Source: Paenibacillus fonticola DSM 21315 (GTDB lineage Bacteria; Bacillota; Bacilli; Paenibacillales; Paenibacillaceae). Taken from it: a stretch of 64,000 nt of DNA. The stretch covers positions 307,067-371,066 of the forward strand of contig NZ_KB907246.1 of NCBI RefSeq assembly GCF_000381905.1. The letters are read 5' to 3'. Numbering within the stretch: position 1 is the first letter of the stretch; the number at the start of each line of letters is the position of its first letter. A program made the position numbers and the translations under genes. The notes below the pieces were generated by a model. The model had not been told where the DNA came from and did no database searches. It saw nothing but the letters and a program-made list of their open reading frames with translations. Shown piece by piece: positions 18,181-27,196 of this stretch.

Positions 18181-19269
18181 ATGGTCAAAAGATGGCTAAC
18201 GGTCGTGTCCGCATTGAGCGGAGCGTGGCTCGGCTATACGATGGATGAGCTGACCGGTTTGTTGCCGGAGCCGCTGCGCGCCTGGTTTAGCGGGATGAGC
18301 CCTCTGATGTCGCATTTGCTATTGGCGGCAGTCGGGGCTATTTTATGCGTATTCATATTCTCCCTTGTTGCGGATATCGCATCTGCAGCAATCAGGCGGT
18401 GGATTGAAACGATTACGGATATACCGATGAATGAAATGATGGCCGGGGCGACCGGGTTAACTGCAGGACTACTTCTTTCTTTAATGGTCAACCCTGTTTT
18501 GGCCTTGCTTGGCTCGATGGAGCACTTCGCGCAGTTCGGGATTTCGGCACTTTTAGGCTATATGGGGCTGCGCGTTGGACTTGCTAAGAAGGAGGAACTG
18601 TCCTCGTTCTGGAAATCGGGCAAGTGGGGGAATAGCGGAACAGGGGCCGAACGTAAGCTGGAGGAGCATAAAATTCTCGATACGAGCGTCATCATTGACG
18701 GACGGATTGCCGATATTTGCAAAACGGGCTTTATCGAGGGCACGATCGTCATTCCCGAATTCGTGCTGGAGGAGCTGCAGCATATTGCGGATTCCTCGGA
18801 CTTGCTCAAGCGCAACCGGGGCCGCAGGGGACTCGATATTCTGAATAAAATTCAGAAAGAGCTGGATATCAAGGTGATGATCTATGAAGGGGATTTTGAG
18901 GAAATATCGGAAGTAGACAGCAAACTGGTCAAACTGGCCAAAGTGCTGGAGGGCAAAGTGGTGACGAACGATTTCAATTTGAACAAGGTGTGCGAACTGC
19001 AAGGGGTCTCTGTGCTGAATATCAACGATTTGGCCAATGCTGTTAAACCGGTCGTGCTGCCTGGCGAGGAAATTATGGTCCAGGTCATCAAGGACGGCAA
19101 GGAGCATGGGCAAGGCGTGGCCTATTTGGATGACGGAACGATGATCGTCGTCGAAGGGGGCCGGGATTATATCGGTACCATTACCGAGGTGCTCGTCACG
19201 AGCGTGCTTCAGACTTCAGCGGGCCGGATGATTTTCGCTAAACCGAAACTGTTGGAAAAAGCCCAGTAA
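18181..19269 (+). CDS. yacL: YacL, membrane-anchored PIN/TRAM domain protein
   Basis: The 362-residue protein has four N-terminal membrane segments (within residues 1-140). A PIN nuclease-fold domain follows, with acidic residues including D167 (ILDTSVIIDG), the EELQHIAD glutamate, VDSKL and TND, and then a C-terminal TRAM RNA-binding domain. The family is a probable membrane-tethered RNase or toxin-like nuclease of unproven substrate. The ATG at 18181 follows GGAGGTGAAGAGG; a TTG six codons earlier overlaps the binding site. In B. subtilis it also lies between disA and ispD, so the reversed block is inserted here. Confidence 0.92.
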   Translation: MVKRWLTVVSALSGAWLGYTMDELTGLLPEPLRAWFSGMSPLMSHLLLAAVGAILCVFIFSLVADIASAAIRRWIETITDIPMNEMMAGATGLTAGLLLSLMVNPVLALLGSMEHFAQFGISALLGYMGLRVGLAKKEELSSFWKSGKWGNSGTGAERKLEEHKILDTSVIIDGRIADICKTGFIEGTIVIPEFVLEELQHIADSSDLLKRNRGRRGLDILNKIQKELDIKVMIYEGDFEEISEVDSKLVKLAKVLEGKVVTNDFNLNKVCELQGVSVLNINDLANAVKPVVLPGEEIMVQVIKDGKEHGQGVAYLDDGTMIVVEGGRDYIGTITEVLVTSVLQTSAGRMIFAKPKLLEKAQ

Positions 19270-19371
19270 AAACGGTATGATGGGAATATCTGCGCAGCGC
19301 TGGCGGGTCTCCTTAAGCGGAGTGACCAGGCCAGATTGCTGGCGCAATTCCAACGGATGAGGCAGGGAAGC

Positions 19372-20094
19372 ATGGTGGCACAAGCGAACAGCGCCGGAGC
19401 TGGAGCGATTATCGTAGCGGCCGGGCGCGGTACACGCATGGGTACGAAGGAAAGCAAGCAGTACCTCATGCTGCAGAACAAGCCGATCGTCGTACATACG
19501 CTAGAGGTGTTTGACCGCCATCCTCTGATCACCGAGATCGTCCTGGTGACAGGAGAGCAGGATGTGGAGCGGGTCCTGGCGTGGATCGATGAATATGGCA
19601 TTACAACTCCAATCAAAGTTATTCCGGGCGGCGCCGAGCGTCAGCACTCCGTATACCAAGGGCTGCTTCAAATGAGCTCAGCTTGGGTACTGGTGCATGA
19701 TGGCGTCCGCCCTTTTGTCACGGAAGAGCAGGTGACCGCCTGCTATGAAGCAGCACGGGCGCATGGAGCGTGCGTGCTGGCGGTTCCAGTGAAGGATACG
19801 GTCAAGCAGGTCGATGAGCAGGGCTGGGTGACCGCGACACCCGACAGGCGCAGCCTGTGGGCCATTCAGACGCCGCAGGCTTTCCGCCGCTGTGATCTCT
19901 TACAGGCTCATGAGCAGGCCGCGCGGGACGGGTTCGTCGGTACGGACGATTCGATGCTCGTCGAGCGGGCCGGCCTATCGGTTTGCGTCGTGGAAGGCGC
20001 ATACAGCAACATTAAAATTACGACGCCAGACGATTTGGACTACGCCGAGTTCGTTCGCGCGCAGAAGGAAGCTAGAGGGAGAGGTAACGGATGA
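19372..20094 (+). CDS. ispD: 2-C-methyl-D-erythritol 4-phosphate cytidylyltransferase
   Basis: The 240-residue MEP-pathway enzyme joins CTP and methylerythritol phosphate to give CDP-ME for isoprenoid synthesis. The nucleotide loop AAGRGTRMG (16-24) with the following KESK lysines, and HDGVRPFV, are intact. The start is uncertain: the ATG at 19372 has only a weak GGGAAG close by. The frame is open upstream all the way to the yacL stop codon, with a TTG at 19336 as an alternative. The stop overlaps the ispF start by 4 nt (ATGA). Confidence 0.93.
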   Translation: MVAQANSAGAGAIIVAAGRGTRMGTKESKQYLMLQNKPIVVHTLEVFDRHPLITEIVLVTGEQDVERVLAWIDEYGITTPIKVIPGGAERQHSVYQGLLQMSSAWVLVHDGVRPFVTEEQVTACYEAARAHGACVLAVPVKDTVKQVDEQGWVTATPDRRSLWAIQTPQAFRRCDLLQAHEQAARDGFVGTDDSMLVERAGLSVCVVEGAYSNIKITTPDDLDYAEFVRAQKEARGRGNG

Positions 20095-20579
20095 TTAGAA
20101 TTGGACAAGGATTTGACGTGCATCAGCTCGTGGAGGGCCGGCCTTGCGTTATCGGCGGGGTAACGATTCCTTTCGAGAAGGGGCTTCTCGGCCATTCCGA
20201 CGCTGATGTGCTGCTGCACGCCATCACGGATGCGGTGCTTGGAGCGCTCGGGCTCGGGGATATCGGCAGGCATTTCCCCGATACGGATCCGGCCTACAAG
20301 GATGCGGACAGCTTGAAGCTGCTGGAGCGGGTATGGGCTATGGCCGTAGAGCGCGGCTACCGCCTTGGAAATCTGGACGCGACGATCATCGCCCAGCGTC
20401 CGAAGATGGCACCGTACATCCCGCAAATGGTCGAGGTTATCGCTGGCACGCTGCAGGCGGAGCCGGGGCTCGTGAACGTAAAGGCGAGCACGACGGAGCA
20501 GCTCGGCTTCAACGGGCGGGGGGAAGGCATTACCACTTTGTGTGTTGTGTGCCTGACGAAAGATATGCTATCATCTTAA
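20091..20579 (+). CDS. ispF: 2-C-methyl-D-erythritol 2,4-cyclodiphosphate synthase
   Basis: The 162-residue trimeric zinc enzyme cyclises CDP-ME 2-phosphate in the MEP pathway. Metal ligands D9, H11 and H43 are present, as are [11 protein letters not shown] and the C-terminal [14 protein letters not shown] signature. Its ATG overlaps the ispD stop, so translation is coupled. The intermediate kinase IspE is not in this window, as is usual. Confidence 0.97.
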   Translation: MIRIGQGFDVHQLVEGRPCVIGGVTIPFEKGLLGHSDADVLLHAITDAVLGALGLGDIGRHFPDTDPAYKDADSLKLLERVWAMAVERGYRLGNLDATIIAQRPKMAPYIPQMVEVIAGTLQAEPGLVNVKASTTEQLGFNGRGEGITTLCVVCLTKDMLSS

Positions 20580-20630
20580 AAACATTTTTGAAGTTTCTGT
20601 AATCGTTATTCATTCCAGGAGGGGATTATT

Positions 20631-22091
20631 ATGACGGAGGTTCGCGTACGTTATGCTCCAAGTCCGACGGGGCATTTACATATCGGCAATGCGAGAACGG
20701 CGCTGTTCAATTATCTGTTTGCAAAACATCACGGAGGCAAGCTGGTCATCCGCATTGAGGATACCGACGTGAAGCGCAATGTTGCCGGCGGGGAAGAGAA
20801 CCAGCTGACTTATTTGAAGTGGCTCGGTATCGAATGGGACGAGAGCGTCGACATCGGCGGAGACTACGGCCCGTACCGCCAGACGGAGCGGCTGGATATT
20901 TACCGCAAATATTGGGAGGAGCTTCTCGACAAAGGGCTCGCTTACCGCTGCTATTGCACGGAAGAGGAGCTGGAGCAGGAGCGCGAGGAGCAGATGGCCC
21001 GCGGAGAGACGCCGCGCTATTCCGGCAAGCACCGGGATTTGACGCCGGAGCAGTGCGCCGCTTACGAAGCCGAGGGACGTCAGGCGAGCATCCGCTTCCG
21101 CGTGCCGGAGGGACGCACGTATACGTTTGACGATTTGGTCAAAGGCCAGATCACATTCCAATCCGAGACGAGCGGTGATTTCGTCATCGTCAAGAAGGAT
21201 GGCATTCCGACCTATAACTTCGCGGTCGTGCTTGACGATCACCTGATGAACATTTCGCACGTGCTTCGCGGCGAAGACCACGTATCCAATACGCCACGCC
21301 AGTTAATGATCTATGAAGCGTTCGGCTGGGAACCGCCAGTGTTCGGCCATATGACGCTCATCGTGGGCGAGAACCACAAGAAGCTGAGCAAACGAGACGA
21401 ATCGGTCATCCAGTTTATCGAGCAGTACGATGATTTGGGGTATTTGCCGGAAGCGATGTTCAATTTCATCACGCTGCTCGGCTGGTCGCCGGAAGGCGAG
21501 GAGGAGATTTTCTCGAAGGAAGAGCTGATCTCGATATTCGATGCGAAGCGGCTGTCCCGCAGTCCTGCTGTGTTCGATACGAACAAGCTGGCCCACTTGA
21601 ACAACCACTACATCAAGAATGCCGACCCTGACCGCATTGCTGCGCTGGCAATTCCGCACCTGCAGAAGGCTTCGCGGCTGCCTGTTGAGCTTGCTCCTGA
21701 GCAGGAGGCCTGGGCCAAGGCGCTGGTCGCCCTGTACCAGGAGCAGATGACCGCAGCCTCGGACATCGTCGGGCTGTCGGATTTGTTCTTCCGCACGCAT
21801 TTAGAGCTTGATGCGGAGGCGGCAGCCGTTCTGTCCGGAGAGCAGGTGCCGGAAGTGCTGAGCGCATTTCTTGCCAAGGTCGAGGCCCTCTCTGATTACA
21901 CGGCCGAGAACATCGCCGTGCTTATCAAAGAGGTGCAGAAAGAGACTGGGCACAAAGGCAAAAACCTGTTCATGCCGATCCGTGTAGCCCTGACCGGTCA
22001 GATGCACGGCCGCGACTTGAACCAGACGATCTATTTGCTCGGCCAAGACCGGACGATCGATCGGCTGAAGGCGCAAATCCGCGGGGCATAA
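20631..22091 (+). CDS. gltX: Glutamyl-tRNA synthetase
   Basis: The 486-residue class I synthetase charges tRNA-Glu and, in Gram-positives of this type, usually also tRNA-Gln for later amidation. The HIGH-type motif GHLHIGN is at 14-20 and KLSKR at 251-255. A CYCTEEEL segment in the inserted region suggests partial zinc-site residues. Start ATG follows CAGGAGGGG. It sits between ispF and the Cys T-box, as in B. subtilis, where gltX and cysES are expressed together and separated by attenuation. Confidence 0.97.
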   Translation: MTEVRVRYAPSPTGHLHIGNARTALFNYLFAKHHGGKLVIRIEDTDVKRNVAGGEENQLTYLKWLGIEWDESVDIGGDYGPYRQTERLDIYRKYWEELLDKGLAYRCYCTEEELEQEREEQMARGETPRYSGKHRDLTPEQCAAYEAEGRQASIRFRVPEGRTYTFDDLVKGQITFQSETSGDFVIVKKDGIPTYNFAVVLDDHLMNISHVLRGEDHVSNTPRQLMIYEAFGWEPPVFGHMTLIVGENHKKLSKRDESVIQFIEQYDDLGYLPEAMFNFITLLGWSPEGEEEIFSKEELISIFDAKRLSRSPAVFDTNKLAHLNNHYIKNADPDRIAALAIPHLQKASRLPVELAPEQEAWAKALVALYQEQMTAASDIVGLSDLFFRTHLELDAEAAAVLSGEQVPEVLSAFLAKVEALSDYTAENIAVLIKEVQKETGHKGKNLFMPIRVALTGQMHGRDLNQTIYLLGQDRTIDRLKAQIRGA

Positions 22092-22105
22092 CGACAAATC
22101 AAATG

Positions 22106-22135
22106 TTGTCATTTTTGGAGCGTTTCGGGTAATAT
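22106..22135 (+). promoter_or_regulatory. Candidate promoter of the cysE-cysS leader
   Basis: TTGTCA (22106-22111) and TAATAT (22130-22135) are 18 bp apart. Transcription would begin near 22142, just ahead of the T-box leader. The -10 match is only fair, and readthrough from gltX may also supply the leader. Confidence 0.45.
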
Positions 22136-22229
22136 ATAGACATGATGAATGAAATGAAGATTCGATGTCGAATTACTTCTAGGACTACATCGTGATCAAA
22201 AGGTGTCTTTTTGAATTAATGTATAGCTT

Positions 22230-22583
22230 GCAAATGCATAGATCGGGAGAAGTACGACAGACCATTGTATTGTCCAGAGAGGATAACCGAGGAGCCGACA
22301 AGCGGCACCGGGGTGGAAGTTATCTCAATACATGCTTCGGAAATGCACCCGGGAGCAGTGAAGTTGAGCGTGCTTTTGGCTTGGCATGACGGCGGTGACC
22401 GTATGCGAACGCCTGGCTCGGGTAGACTTTGCCGCGTCGTCCCCGTTAAGGACGCCAAGAGGGATGGAGAACCTGAAGACCGTTCTGCCTGCGGGCAGGC
22501 GATGAGTTCAGCTTCCGTCCGAAGCAGAGTGGAACCGCGCGTCAAGCGTCTCTGCAGCGAAAGCTGCAGGGGCGCTTTTTTTT
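22230..22583 (+). promoter_or_regulatory. T-box riboswitch, cysteine type, before cysE
   Basis: The conserved T-box AGAGTGGAACCGCG lies at 22526-22539. Stem I can be traced: ATTGTATTG pairs with CAATACAT, and GAGGATAAC with GTTATCTC. On the 3' side a UGC cysteine codon at 22344-22346 (GAAATGCACC) fits the specifier loop. The competing terminator is at 22545-22583. Uncharged tRNA-Cys should pair with the specifier and T-box and allow cysE-cysS transcription. The exact 5' end and specifier are inferred by eye, not by covariance search. Confidence 0.88.
22545..22583 (+). terminator. T-box attenuator terminator
   Basis: AGCGTCTCTGCAGC pairs with GCTGCAGGGGCGCT through a GAAA loop, with G-T wobbles, followed by eight T residues. 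It starts six bases after the T-box sequence, as expected for the antiterminator/terminator switch. Confidence 0.92.
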
Positions 22584-22720
22584 GCAGACATATTTGCAGA
22601 CATATATGTACGTACAATGCAGGCACTTGTGTAGACAGATACACATGCAAGCCCATATGCAGACACGTATGCAGCATATACAGAGATAGGCACGGGAGTG
22701 TTCGTCTCCTCATACACAGA
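22584..22720. repeat. Degenerate TGCAGACATAT-type spacer
   Basis: Between the attenuator and cysE the sequence is built from variants of TGCAGACATAT, ATGCAGACAC and GTACAATGCAGG. I see no gene in it. Confidence 0.6.
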
Positions 22721-22761
22721 TAAAGAGCAGACGAGAGACCGGAAGAGAAAAGAGGGGAAGC

Positions 22762-23430
22762 ATGATGTTCAAAAGGATGAAATCCGATATTCAAGCCGTT
22801 TTCGATAACGACCCGGCTGCAAGAAGCTGGTTCGAGGTTATCTTCACCTATTCCGGGCTGCATGCCATTTGGAGCCATCGGATGGCGCATGCTTTCTATC
22901 GCCGCCGGTTGTTCACGATCGCCCGGATCATTTCGCAAACCAGCCGCTTTTTTACGGGGATTGAGATTCACCCGGGAGCGCGGATCGGCAATCGGCTATT
23001 CATTGACCACGGCATGGGCGTAGTCATTGGGGAAACTTGCGAAATCGGGGATGATGTGGTTATCTATCAAGGAGTTACGCTGGGCGGGAGCGGTAAGGAG
23101 AAGGGTAAGCGCCACCCGACCATCGGCAATAACGTTGTCATCGGATCGGGTGCCAAAATTCTCGGTTCCTTTAAAATCGGGGACCAATCGAACATCGGGG
23201 CTAATTCCGTCGTCCTGAAGGAGGTACCGTCCGAGAGCACGGTGGTCGGAATTCCCGGCAAAGTGGTACGACTTCGCGGGAAGCCGCTCGACCGGCTTAG
23301 CCACCAGCTTCCGGACCCGGTCATCGATTCAATGAAGGCGCTGCAGCACCAGATCGAAGAACTGCAGTCCGAAATTGCCGATCTGAAGGGGAAGGGGCAG
23401 CTGCGCCAAGAGCATGTGACATCAGAGTAA
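22762..23430 (+). CDS. cysE: Serine O-acetyltransferase
   Basis: The 222-residue enzyme acetylates serine with acetyl-CoA, the first step of cysteine synthesis. The N-terminal helical part ends near 60. A left-handed beta-helix of hexapeptide repeats follows (about 65-165: [41 protein letters not shown]). The C-terminus carries a charged coiled segment. Start ATG follows AGGGGAAG; the next codon is also ATG. It is under T-box control together with cysS. Confidence 0.96.
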   Translation: MMFKRMKSDIQAVFDNDPAARSWFEVIFTYSGLHAIWSHRMAHAFYRRRLFTIARIISQTSRFFTGIEIHPGARIGNRLFIDHGMGVVIGETCEIGDDVVIYQGVTLGGSGKEKGKRHPTIGNNVVIGSGAKILGSFKIGDQSNIGANSVVLKEVPSESTVVGIPGKVVRLRGKPLDRLSHQLPDPVIDSMKALQHQIEELQSEIADLKGKGQLRQEHVTSE

Positions 23431-23461
23431 ACCATATAAAAGTGCTGAAAGGAATGTGGGT

Positions 23462-24865
23462 ATGGGATTGCAAATATACAACACGTTAACTCGTATGAAG
23501 GAAGCTTTCGTCAGCCAAATACCGGGCAAGGCAAATGTTTATGTGTGCGGTCCTACTGTTTATGGGTATATTCATATTGGCAACGCGCGTCCGATGATCG
23601 TGTTTGACGTGGTCAGAAGCTATTTGGAGAATCAGAATTATGAAGTCAACTATGTAGTCAATTTCACTGATGTAGATGACAAGCTAATCCGGAAAGCCGA
23701 GGAGATGGGCACTACGGTGCCGGAAGTTGCAGAAATGTTCATTCAGGCGTATTACGAAGATTTGGACGGACTCAACATACCGCGGGCGACCGCTAATCCG
23801 CGCGTGACGGACAGCATGGAGACGATCATTGACTTCATCAAAGATCTGGAGAGCAAGGGGTACGCATACGCCAGCGGCGGGGACGTCTTCTTCCGGACAA
23901 AGAAATTTCCCGATTACGGTAAGCTATCCGGTCAGAATCTTTCGGAGCTGCAGTTCGGCATCCGTATTGACGTTGATGAGCGCAAGGAGAATCCCGAGGA
24001 TTTCGTGCTCTGGAAAGCGGCGAAGCCGGGAGAAATCCACTGGTCGAGCCCATGGGGCGAAGGCAGACCGGGCTGGCATATTGAATGCTCCGCGATGTCT
24101 CGCGAGCTGCTTGGCGATACGCTGGATATCCACGGAGGGGGCCAGGATCTTCAATTCCCGCATCACGAATGCGAAATCGCCCAATCCGAGGCTGCAACAG
24201 GCAAACCGCTTGCTAAGTATTGGATGCACAATGGATATATTAATATCGATGGCGAGAAAATGTCGAAATCGCTCGGCAACGGCATTCTTGTCAAAGATCT
24301 CCGTACCGAATATAAGTGCGAGGCCATTCGATATTTCATGCTGTCCACTCATTATCGCAATCCGCTTAATTTCTCTACTGAAATTATGGCCCAGGCCGAG
24401 CGGAGCGTCGAGCGCATTGCGAACGCCGCAGGCAATCTGCGCCACCGGTTGAAGGCTGCAACCGACGGGAGCGGGGAAGTAACTCCGGAATGGGGGGCTA
24501 AGCTGCGCGACATCCGAGCCGTTTTCCATGCGAAAATGCAGGACGACTTCAATACCCCGGACGCGATTACAGCGATGTTTGAATGGGTAAATGAGGTCAA
24601 CTCTTTGCTGCAGCAGCCGATCGTATACCGCGCAGATCTCGAAGCGGCGCAGAAGCTTTTCGATGAAATGAACAGCATCTTGCGCATCGCCAAAGAAGAG
24701 GAAGCAGAGCTGCTGGATAATGACATAGAAGCGCTTATCGCCGAGCGGGTTGAAGCGCGCAAAATGAAAAATTGGGCTCGTGCCGACGCAATCCGCGATT
24801 TGCTCGATGCGCAAGGAATCTTGCTGGAAGATACACCGCAAGGTATGAGATGGCGGCGGAAATGA
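23462..24865 (+). CDS. cysS: Cysteinyl-tRNA synthetase
   Basis: The 467-residue class I zinc enzyme charges tRNA-Cys. HIGH-type HIGN is at 38-41 and KMSKS at 266-270. Zinc ligands are C29 and the Cys/His/Glu set in HIECSAMS and FPHHECEIAQ. The ATG at 23462 is eight bases after AAAGGA; a GTG two codons upstream is less well spaced. Its own substrate tRNA controls the operon through the T-box. The stop overlaps the mrnC start (ATGA). Confidence 0.97.
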   Translation: MGLQIYNTLTRMKEAFVSQIPGKANVYVCGPTVYGYIHIGNARPMIVFDVVRSYLENQNYEVNYVVNFTDVDDKLIRKAEEMGTTVPEVAEMFIQAYYEDLDGLNIPRATANPRVTDSMETIIDFIKDLESKGYAYASGGDVFFRTKKFPDYGKLSGQNLSELQFGIRIDVDERKENPEDFVLWKAAKPGEIHWSSPWGEGRPGWHIECSAMSRELLGDTLDIHGGGQDLQFPHHECEIAQSEAATGKPLAKYWMHNGYINIDGEKMSKSLGNGILVKDLRTEYKCEAIRYFMLSTHYRNPLNFSTEIMAQAERSVERIANAAGNLRHRLKAATDGSGEVTPEWGAKLRDIRAVFHAKMQDDFNTPDAITAMFEWVNEVNSLLQQPIVYRADLEAAQKLFDEMNSILRIAKEEEAELLDNDIEALIAERVEARKMKNWARADAIRDLLDAQGILLEDTPQGMRWRRK

Positions 24866-25491
24866 GCGGGCCGGATGCGGAAAATGTCGAATTTCAAGCT
24901 GCGGCACCATTGAGCAGCGAGCCGTCAGAAAGAAGTAAACAGTCGTCAGAAACGAGCAGCCAGCCGTCGCGAATGAGTGAGCAGCCGTCAGAAAAAAGCG
25001 GTCAATCACCGCTAGCAAACGAAGGCTATTCCGGTGTCGACGAGGAAGGGGCAGAAGCGCCCCTCTGGTTCCCGGATAAGCCATCCAAGCCGGCAAGGCT
25101 GCTGCCGCCGCTGGCGTTGGCTTATATCGGCGACGCCGTCTTTGAAATTGCGGTGAGGCAGCATGTTATAGCCCGCCCCAACCTTCGTCCGCATCACCTT
25201 CATATCCAGTCGACGAAATTTGTCTCGGCGAAGGCGCAGGCCAGAATGCTTGCGCTCATCGAGCCGCAGCTTACGCAGAGTGAACTGGATATCGTGCGGC
25301 AGGGGCGCAACGCGAAATCTGGAACGGTGCCGAAAAATGCGAATGTGCTCGATTACCGCCATGCGACGGCTTTTGAGTGTCTGATCGGTTATCTGTATTA
25401 TGCAGGGGCGCACGATCGCCTCCGGGGGCTCATACTACAGGGGTTTGAACTGCTGGAGCGGGATAATGAAACGAATACAAATGACAGATAG
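24862..25491 (+). CDS. mrnC: Mini-RNase III with an unusual N-terminal extension
   Basis: The 209-residue protein ends in a Mini-RNase III domain (about 80-205). This domain trims 23S rRNA termini as a dimer and lacks the dsRNA-binding domain of RNase III. Catalytic D91 in LAYIGDAVFE and the RNAKSGTVPKN signature are present. B. subtilis MrnC has 143 residues and starts close to the catalytic motif. Here about 68 residues rich in Ser, Glu, Gln and Pro precede it. The chosen ATG overlaps the cysS stop; a start further inside cannot be excluded. Confidence 0.9.
   Translation: MSGPDAENVEFQAAAPLSSEPSERSKQSSETSSQPSRMSEQPSEKSGQSPLANEGYSGVDEEGAEAPLWFPDKPSKPARLLPPLALAYIGDAVFEIAVRQHVIARPNLRPHHLHIQSTKFVSAKAQARMLALIEPQLTQSELDIVRQGRNAKSGTVPKNANVLDYRHATAFECLIGYLYYAGAHDRLRGLILQGFELLERDNETNTNDR
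24911..25005. repeat. Degenerate coding repeat in the mrnC extension
   Basis: Variants of GAGCAGCCAGCCGTCAGAAA recur at roughly 18-24 nt and encode SEPSERSK, QSSETS, SQPSRMSE and QPSEKSGQ. This looks like the degenerate repeats in nearby spacers, here kept in frame. Confidence 0.7.
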
Positions 25492-25690
25492 ATAAAGAAT
25501 CGGGATCAAAATCAGTGATCAAGATCAAAGTTCAAGATCAAGAGCAGCTAGATCAAAGAGCTAAACCAAAGAGCTAAATCGGTGGTCAAAACTAGTGGTC
25601 AAGATCAGGGATCGAGATCAAAATTTAACAAAGATTAGAGCTCAAAGTATAAAGCATAAAAATAAAAGCTCATAAGCAGGGCGCCCGCTT
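25492..25690. repeat. GATCAA-seeded low-complexity spacer
   Basis: About 200 bp after mrnC are made of variants of GATCAAGATCAAAG, AGAGCTAAA and GTGGTCAAA. No gene is seen. A promoter or processing site for rlmB may lie in the following 65 bp but could not be fixed. Confidence 0.7.
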
Positions 25691-25755
25691 CACGGTAAGT
25701 ATATTACAACAAGGGAAAGAGGACGTATCACTTAAAATCCCCGGGAGGCTATCGT

Positions 25756-26508
25756 ATGGATGATCAAGAATGGATCGGCGGGAAGCATTCGCTGTTGGAA
25801 GCGATGCGGGCCGGACGAACAATTAATAAAATATGGGTCGCAGAAGGCGCCCAAAAGCATCTGACTCAACCGATTGTGGCAGAGGCCAAAAAAAACGGCA
25901 TCATCGTGCAGTTTGTCGATAAGCGCAAGCTGGATCAGATGGCGCCAGGCTTGCAGCATCAAGGGGTTGTCGCGCAGGTTGCCCCCTATGCTTATGCCGA
26001 AGTGGAAGATCTTCTGCACAGGGCGAAGGAGCGGGGAGAACCGCCTTTTCTGCTCATTTTGGACGAGATTGAGGACCCGCATAATCTCGGTTCGATTCTG
26101 CGTACCGCAGAATGCACTGGCGTACACGGTGTGATTATTCCGAAGCGCCGCTCTGCTGCCATTACTGCAACGGTGTCGAAGACGTCGGCAGGCGCCGTGG
26201 AATACGTGCCGGTAGCCCGGGTGACCAATTTGGCCCAGACGATGGAGCAGTTGAAGGAAGCCGGAGTGTGGATCGCTGGCACAGATGTCTCTGCGAAACA
26301 GGAGATGTATGAGGCTGGTGAAGTGCTTAGCGGTGCGCTGGCCATAGTGATCGGCAACGAGAACAAAGGAATGGGACGGCTCGTGCGGGAGAAATGCGAT
26401 GTTTTGCTGAAGCTGCCCATGGCGGGAAAACTCAACTCCTTAAACGCTTCGGTCGCGGCGGGGGTTATTATGTACGAAGTGCTGCGTAGACGCCGCGCCG
26501 AAGGTTAG
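25756..26508 (+). CDS. rlmB: 23S rRNA 2'-O-ribose methyltransferase, RlmB/TrmH family
   Basis: The 250-residue SPOUT methyltransferase uses S-adenosylmethionine to methylate rRNA. All three family motifs are present: DEIEDPHNLGSILRTAE (motif 1), AIVIGNENKGM (motif 2) and LPMAGKLNSLNASVAAGV (motif 3, the knot). An N-terminal RNA-binding L30e-like region precedes them. Position between mrnC and yacP equals that of B. subtilis yacO. The target G2251-equivalent is inferred from the family. Confidence 0.93.
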   Translation: MDDQEWIGGKHSLLEAMRAGRTINKIWVAEGAQKHLTQPIVAEAKKNGIIVQFVDKRKLDQMAPGLQHQGVVAQVAPYAYAEVEDLLHRAKERGEPPFLLILDEIEDPHNLGSILRTAECTGVHGVIIPKRRSAAITATVSKTSAGAVEYVPVARVTNLAQTMEQLKEAGVWIAGTDVSAKQEMYEAGEVLSGALAIVIGNENKGMGRLVREKCDVLLKLPMAGKLNSLNASVAAGVIMYEVLRRRRAEG

Positions 26509-26513
26509 TCGGC

Positions 26514-27035
26514 ATGCGCGAAATGCGCGATGTCCTGCTGGTTGACGGCTACAATATGATTGGCGGATGGCCTGAGCTTTCTGCATTGGCTAAACTGGGA
26601 ATGCAGGAAGCCCGCGACCGTTTACTGGAAAGGCTCGCCAATTATCAAGCGTTTTCCGGAAGGAAAGTGATCGTGGTGTTTGATGCCTATCGCGTGCCCG
26701 GTCTGGGAAAATCTTTTAATCAGAGCAAGGTTGAGGTTCATTTTACAAAAGAGAAGGAAACGGCCGATGAATGCATCGAGCGCCTGGTGCGTGAGCTGAC
26801 GCACCGCCGCAGGAAAATATATGTCGCTACCAGCGATACGGTGGAGCAGCATGTTATATTTGGGCAGGGCGCACTGCGTGTATCTGCGCGTGAGTTGCTG
26901 AATCAGGTTGAGGAGAATGAGAGGGAGATTCAATCGAAAATTGCCGAACGCAGCTCCAAATCGAGTCGAAATAGTATCGATGCAAAGCTAAGCCCTGAAG
27001 TGCGTATGATGTTTGAACGATGGCGCAGGGAATGA
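26514..27035 (+). CDS. yacP: Ribosome-associated endonuclease, YacP/Rae1 NYN domain
   Basis: The 173-residue protein has an NYN (PIN-like) fold with VDGYNMIGGW at the N-terminus, VIVVFDAYRV and a TSDTVEQ acidic motif. B. subtilis Rae1 cuts mRNA inside the ribosomal A site during translation. The gene starts 5 nt after rlmB with only a distant AAGGT as binding site, so coupling to rlmB is likely. The C-terminus is basic. Confidence 0.9.
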   Translation: MREMRDVLLVDGYNMIGGWPELSALAKLGMQEARDRLLERLANYQAFSGRKVIVVFDAYRVPGLGKSFNQSKVEVHFTKEKETADECIERLVRELTHRRRKIYVATSDTVEQHVIFGQGALRVSARELLNQVEENEREIQSKIAERSSKSSRNSIDAKLSPEVRMMFERWRRE

Positions 27036-27108
27036 ACGGATATTATTTCGTTCTCCTTCCAAATGCCCTTGACAAAGTTCGACTTTACATCTTTTGGTAC
27101 TTTTGTGG

Positions 27109-27138
27109 TTGACGCTCATATGCGCCATCATATATACT
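27109..27138 (+). promoter_or_regulatory. Promoter of sigH
   Basis: TTGACG (27109-27114) and TATACT (27133-27138) are 18 bp apart, upstream of the sigH leader. This indicates independent SigA-type expression of sigH. AbrB-like control, known in B. subtilis, cannot be read from sequence. Confidence 0.65.
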
Positions 27139-27196
27139 GATCGTATTACTTGACTGAGTGACGGGGCACCGTGCGTTGCAGCCGGAGGGATTTGTG

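Noticed and set aside
22265-22723. 152-residue frame over the T-box
   Set aside because: It crosses the T-box, the terminator and the repeat spacer, all explained as untranslated leader.
27069-27074. TTGACA as a -35 box for sigH
   Set aside because: No acceptable -10 box lies 16-18 bp downstream; the TTGACG/TATACT pair at 27109-27138 fits much better.
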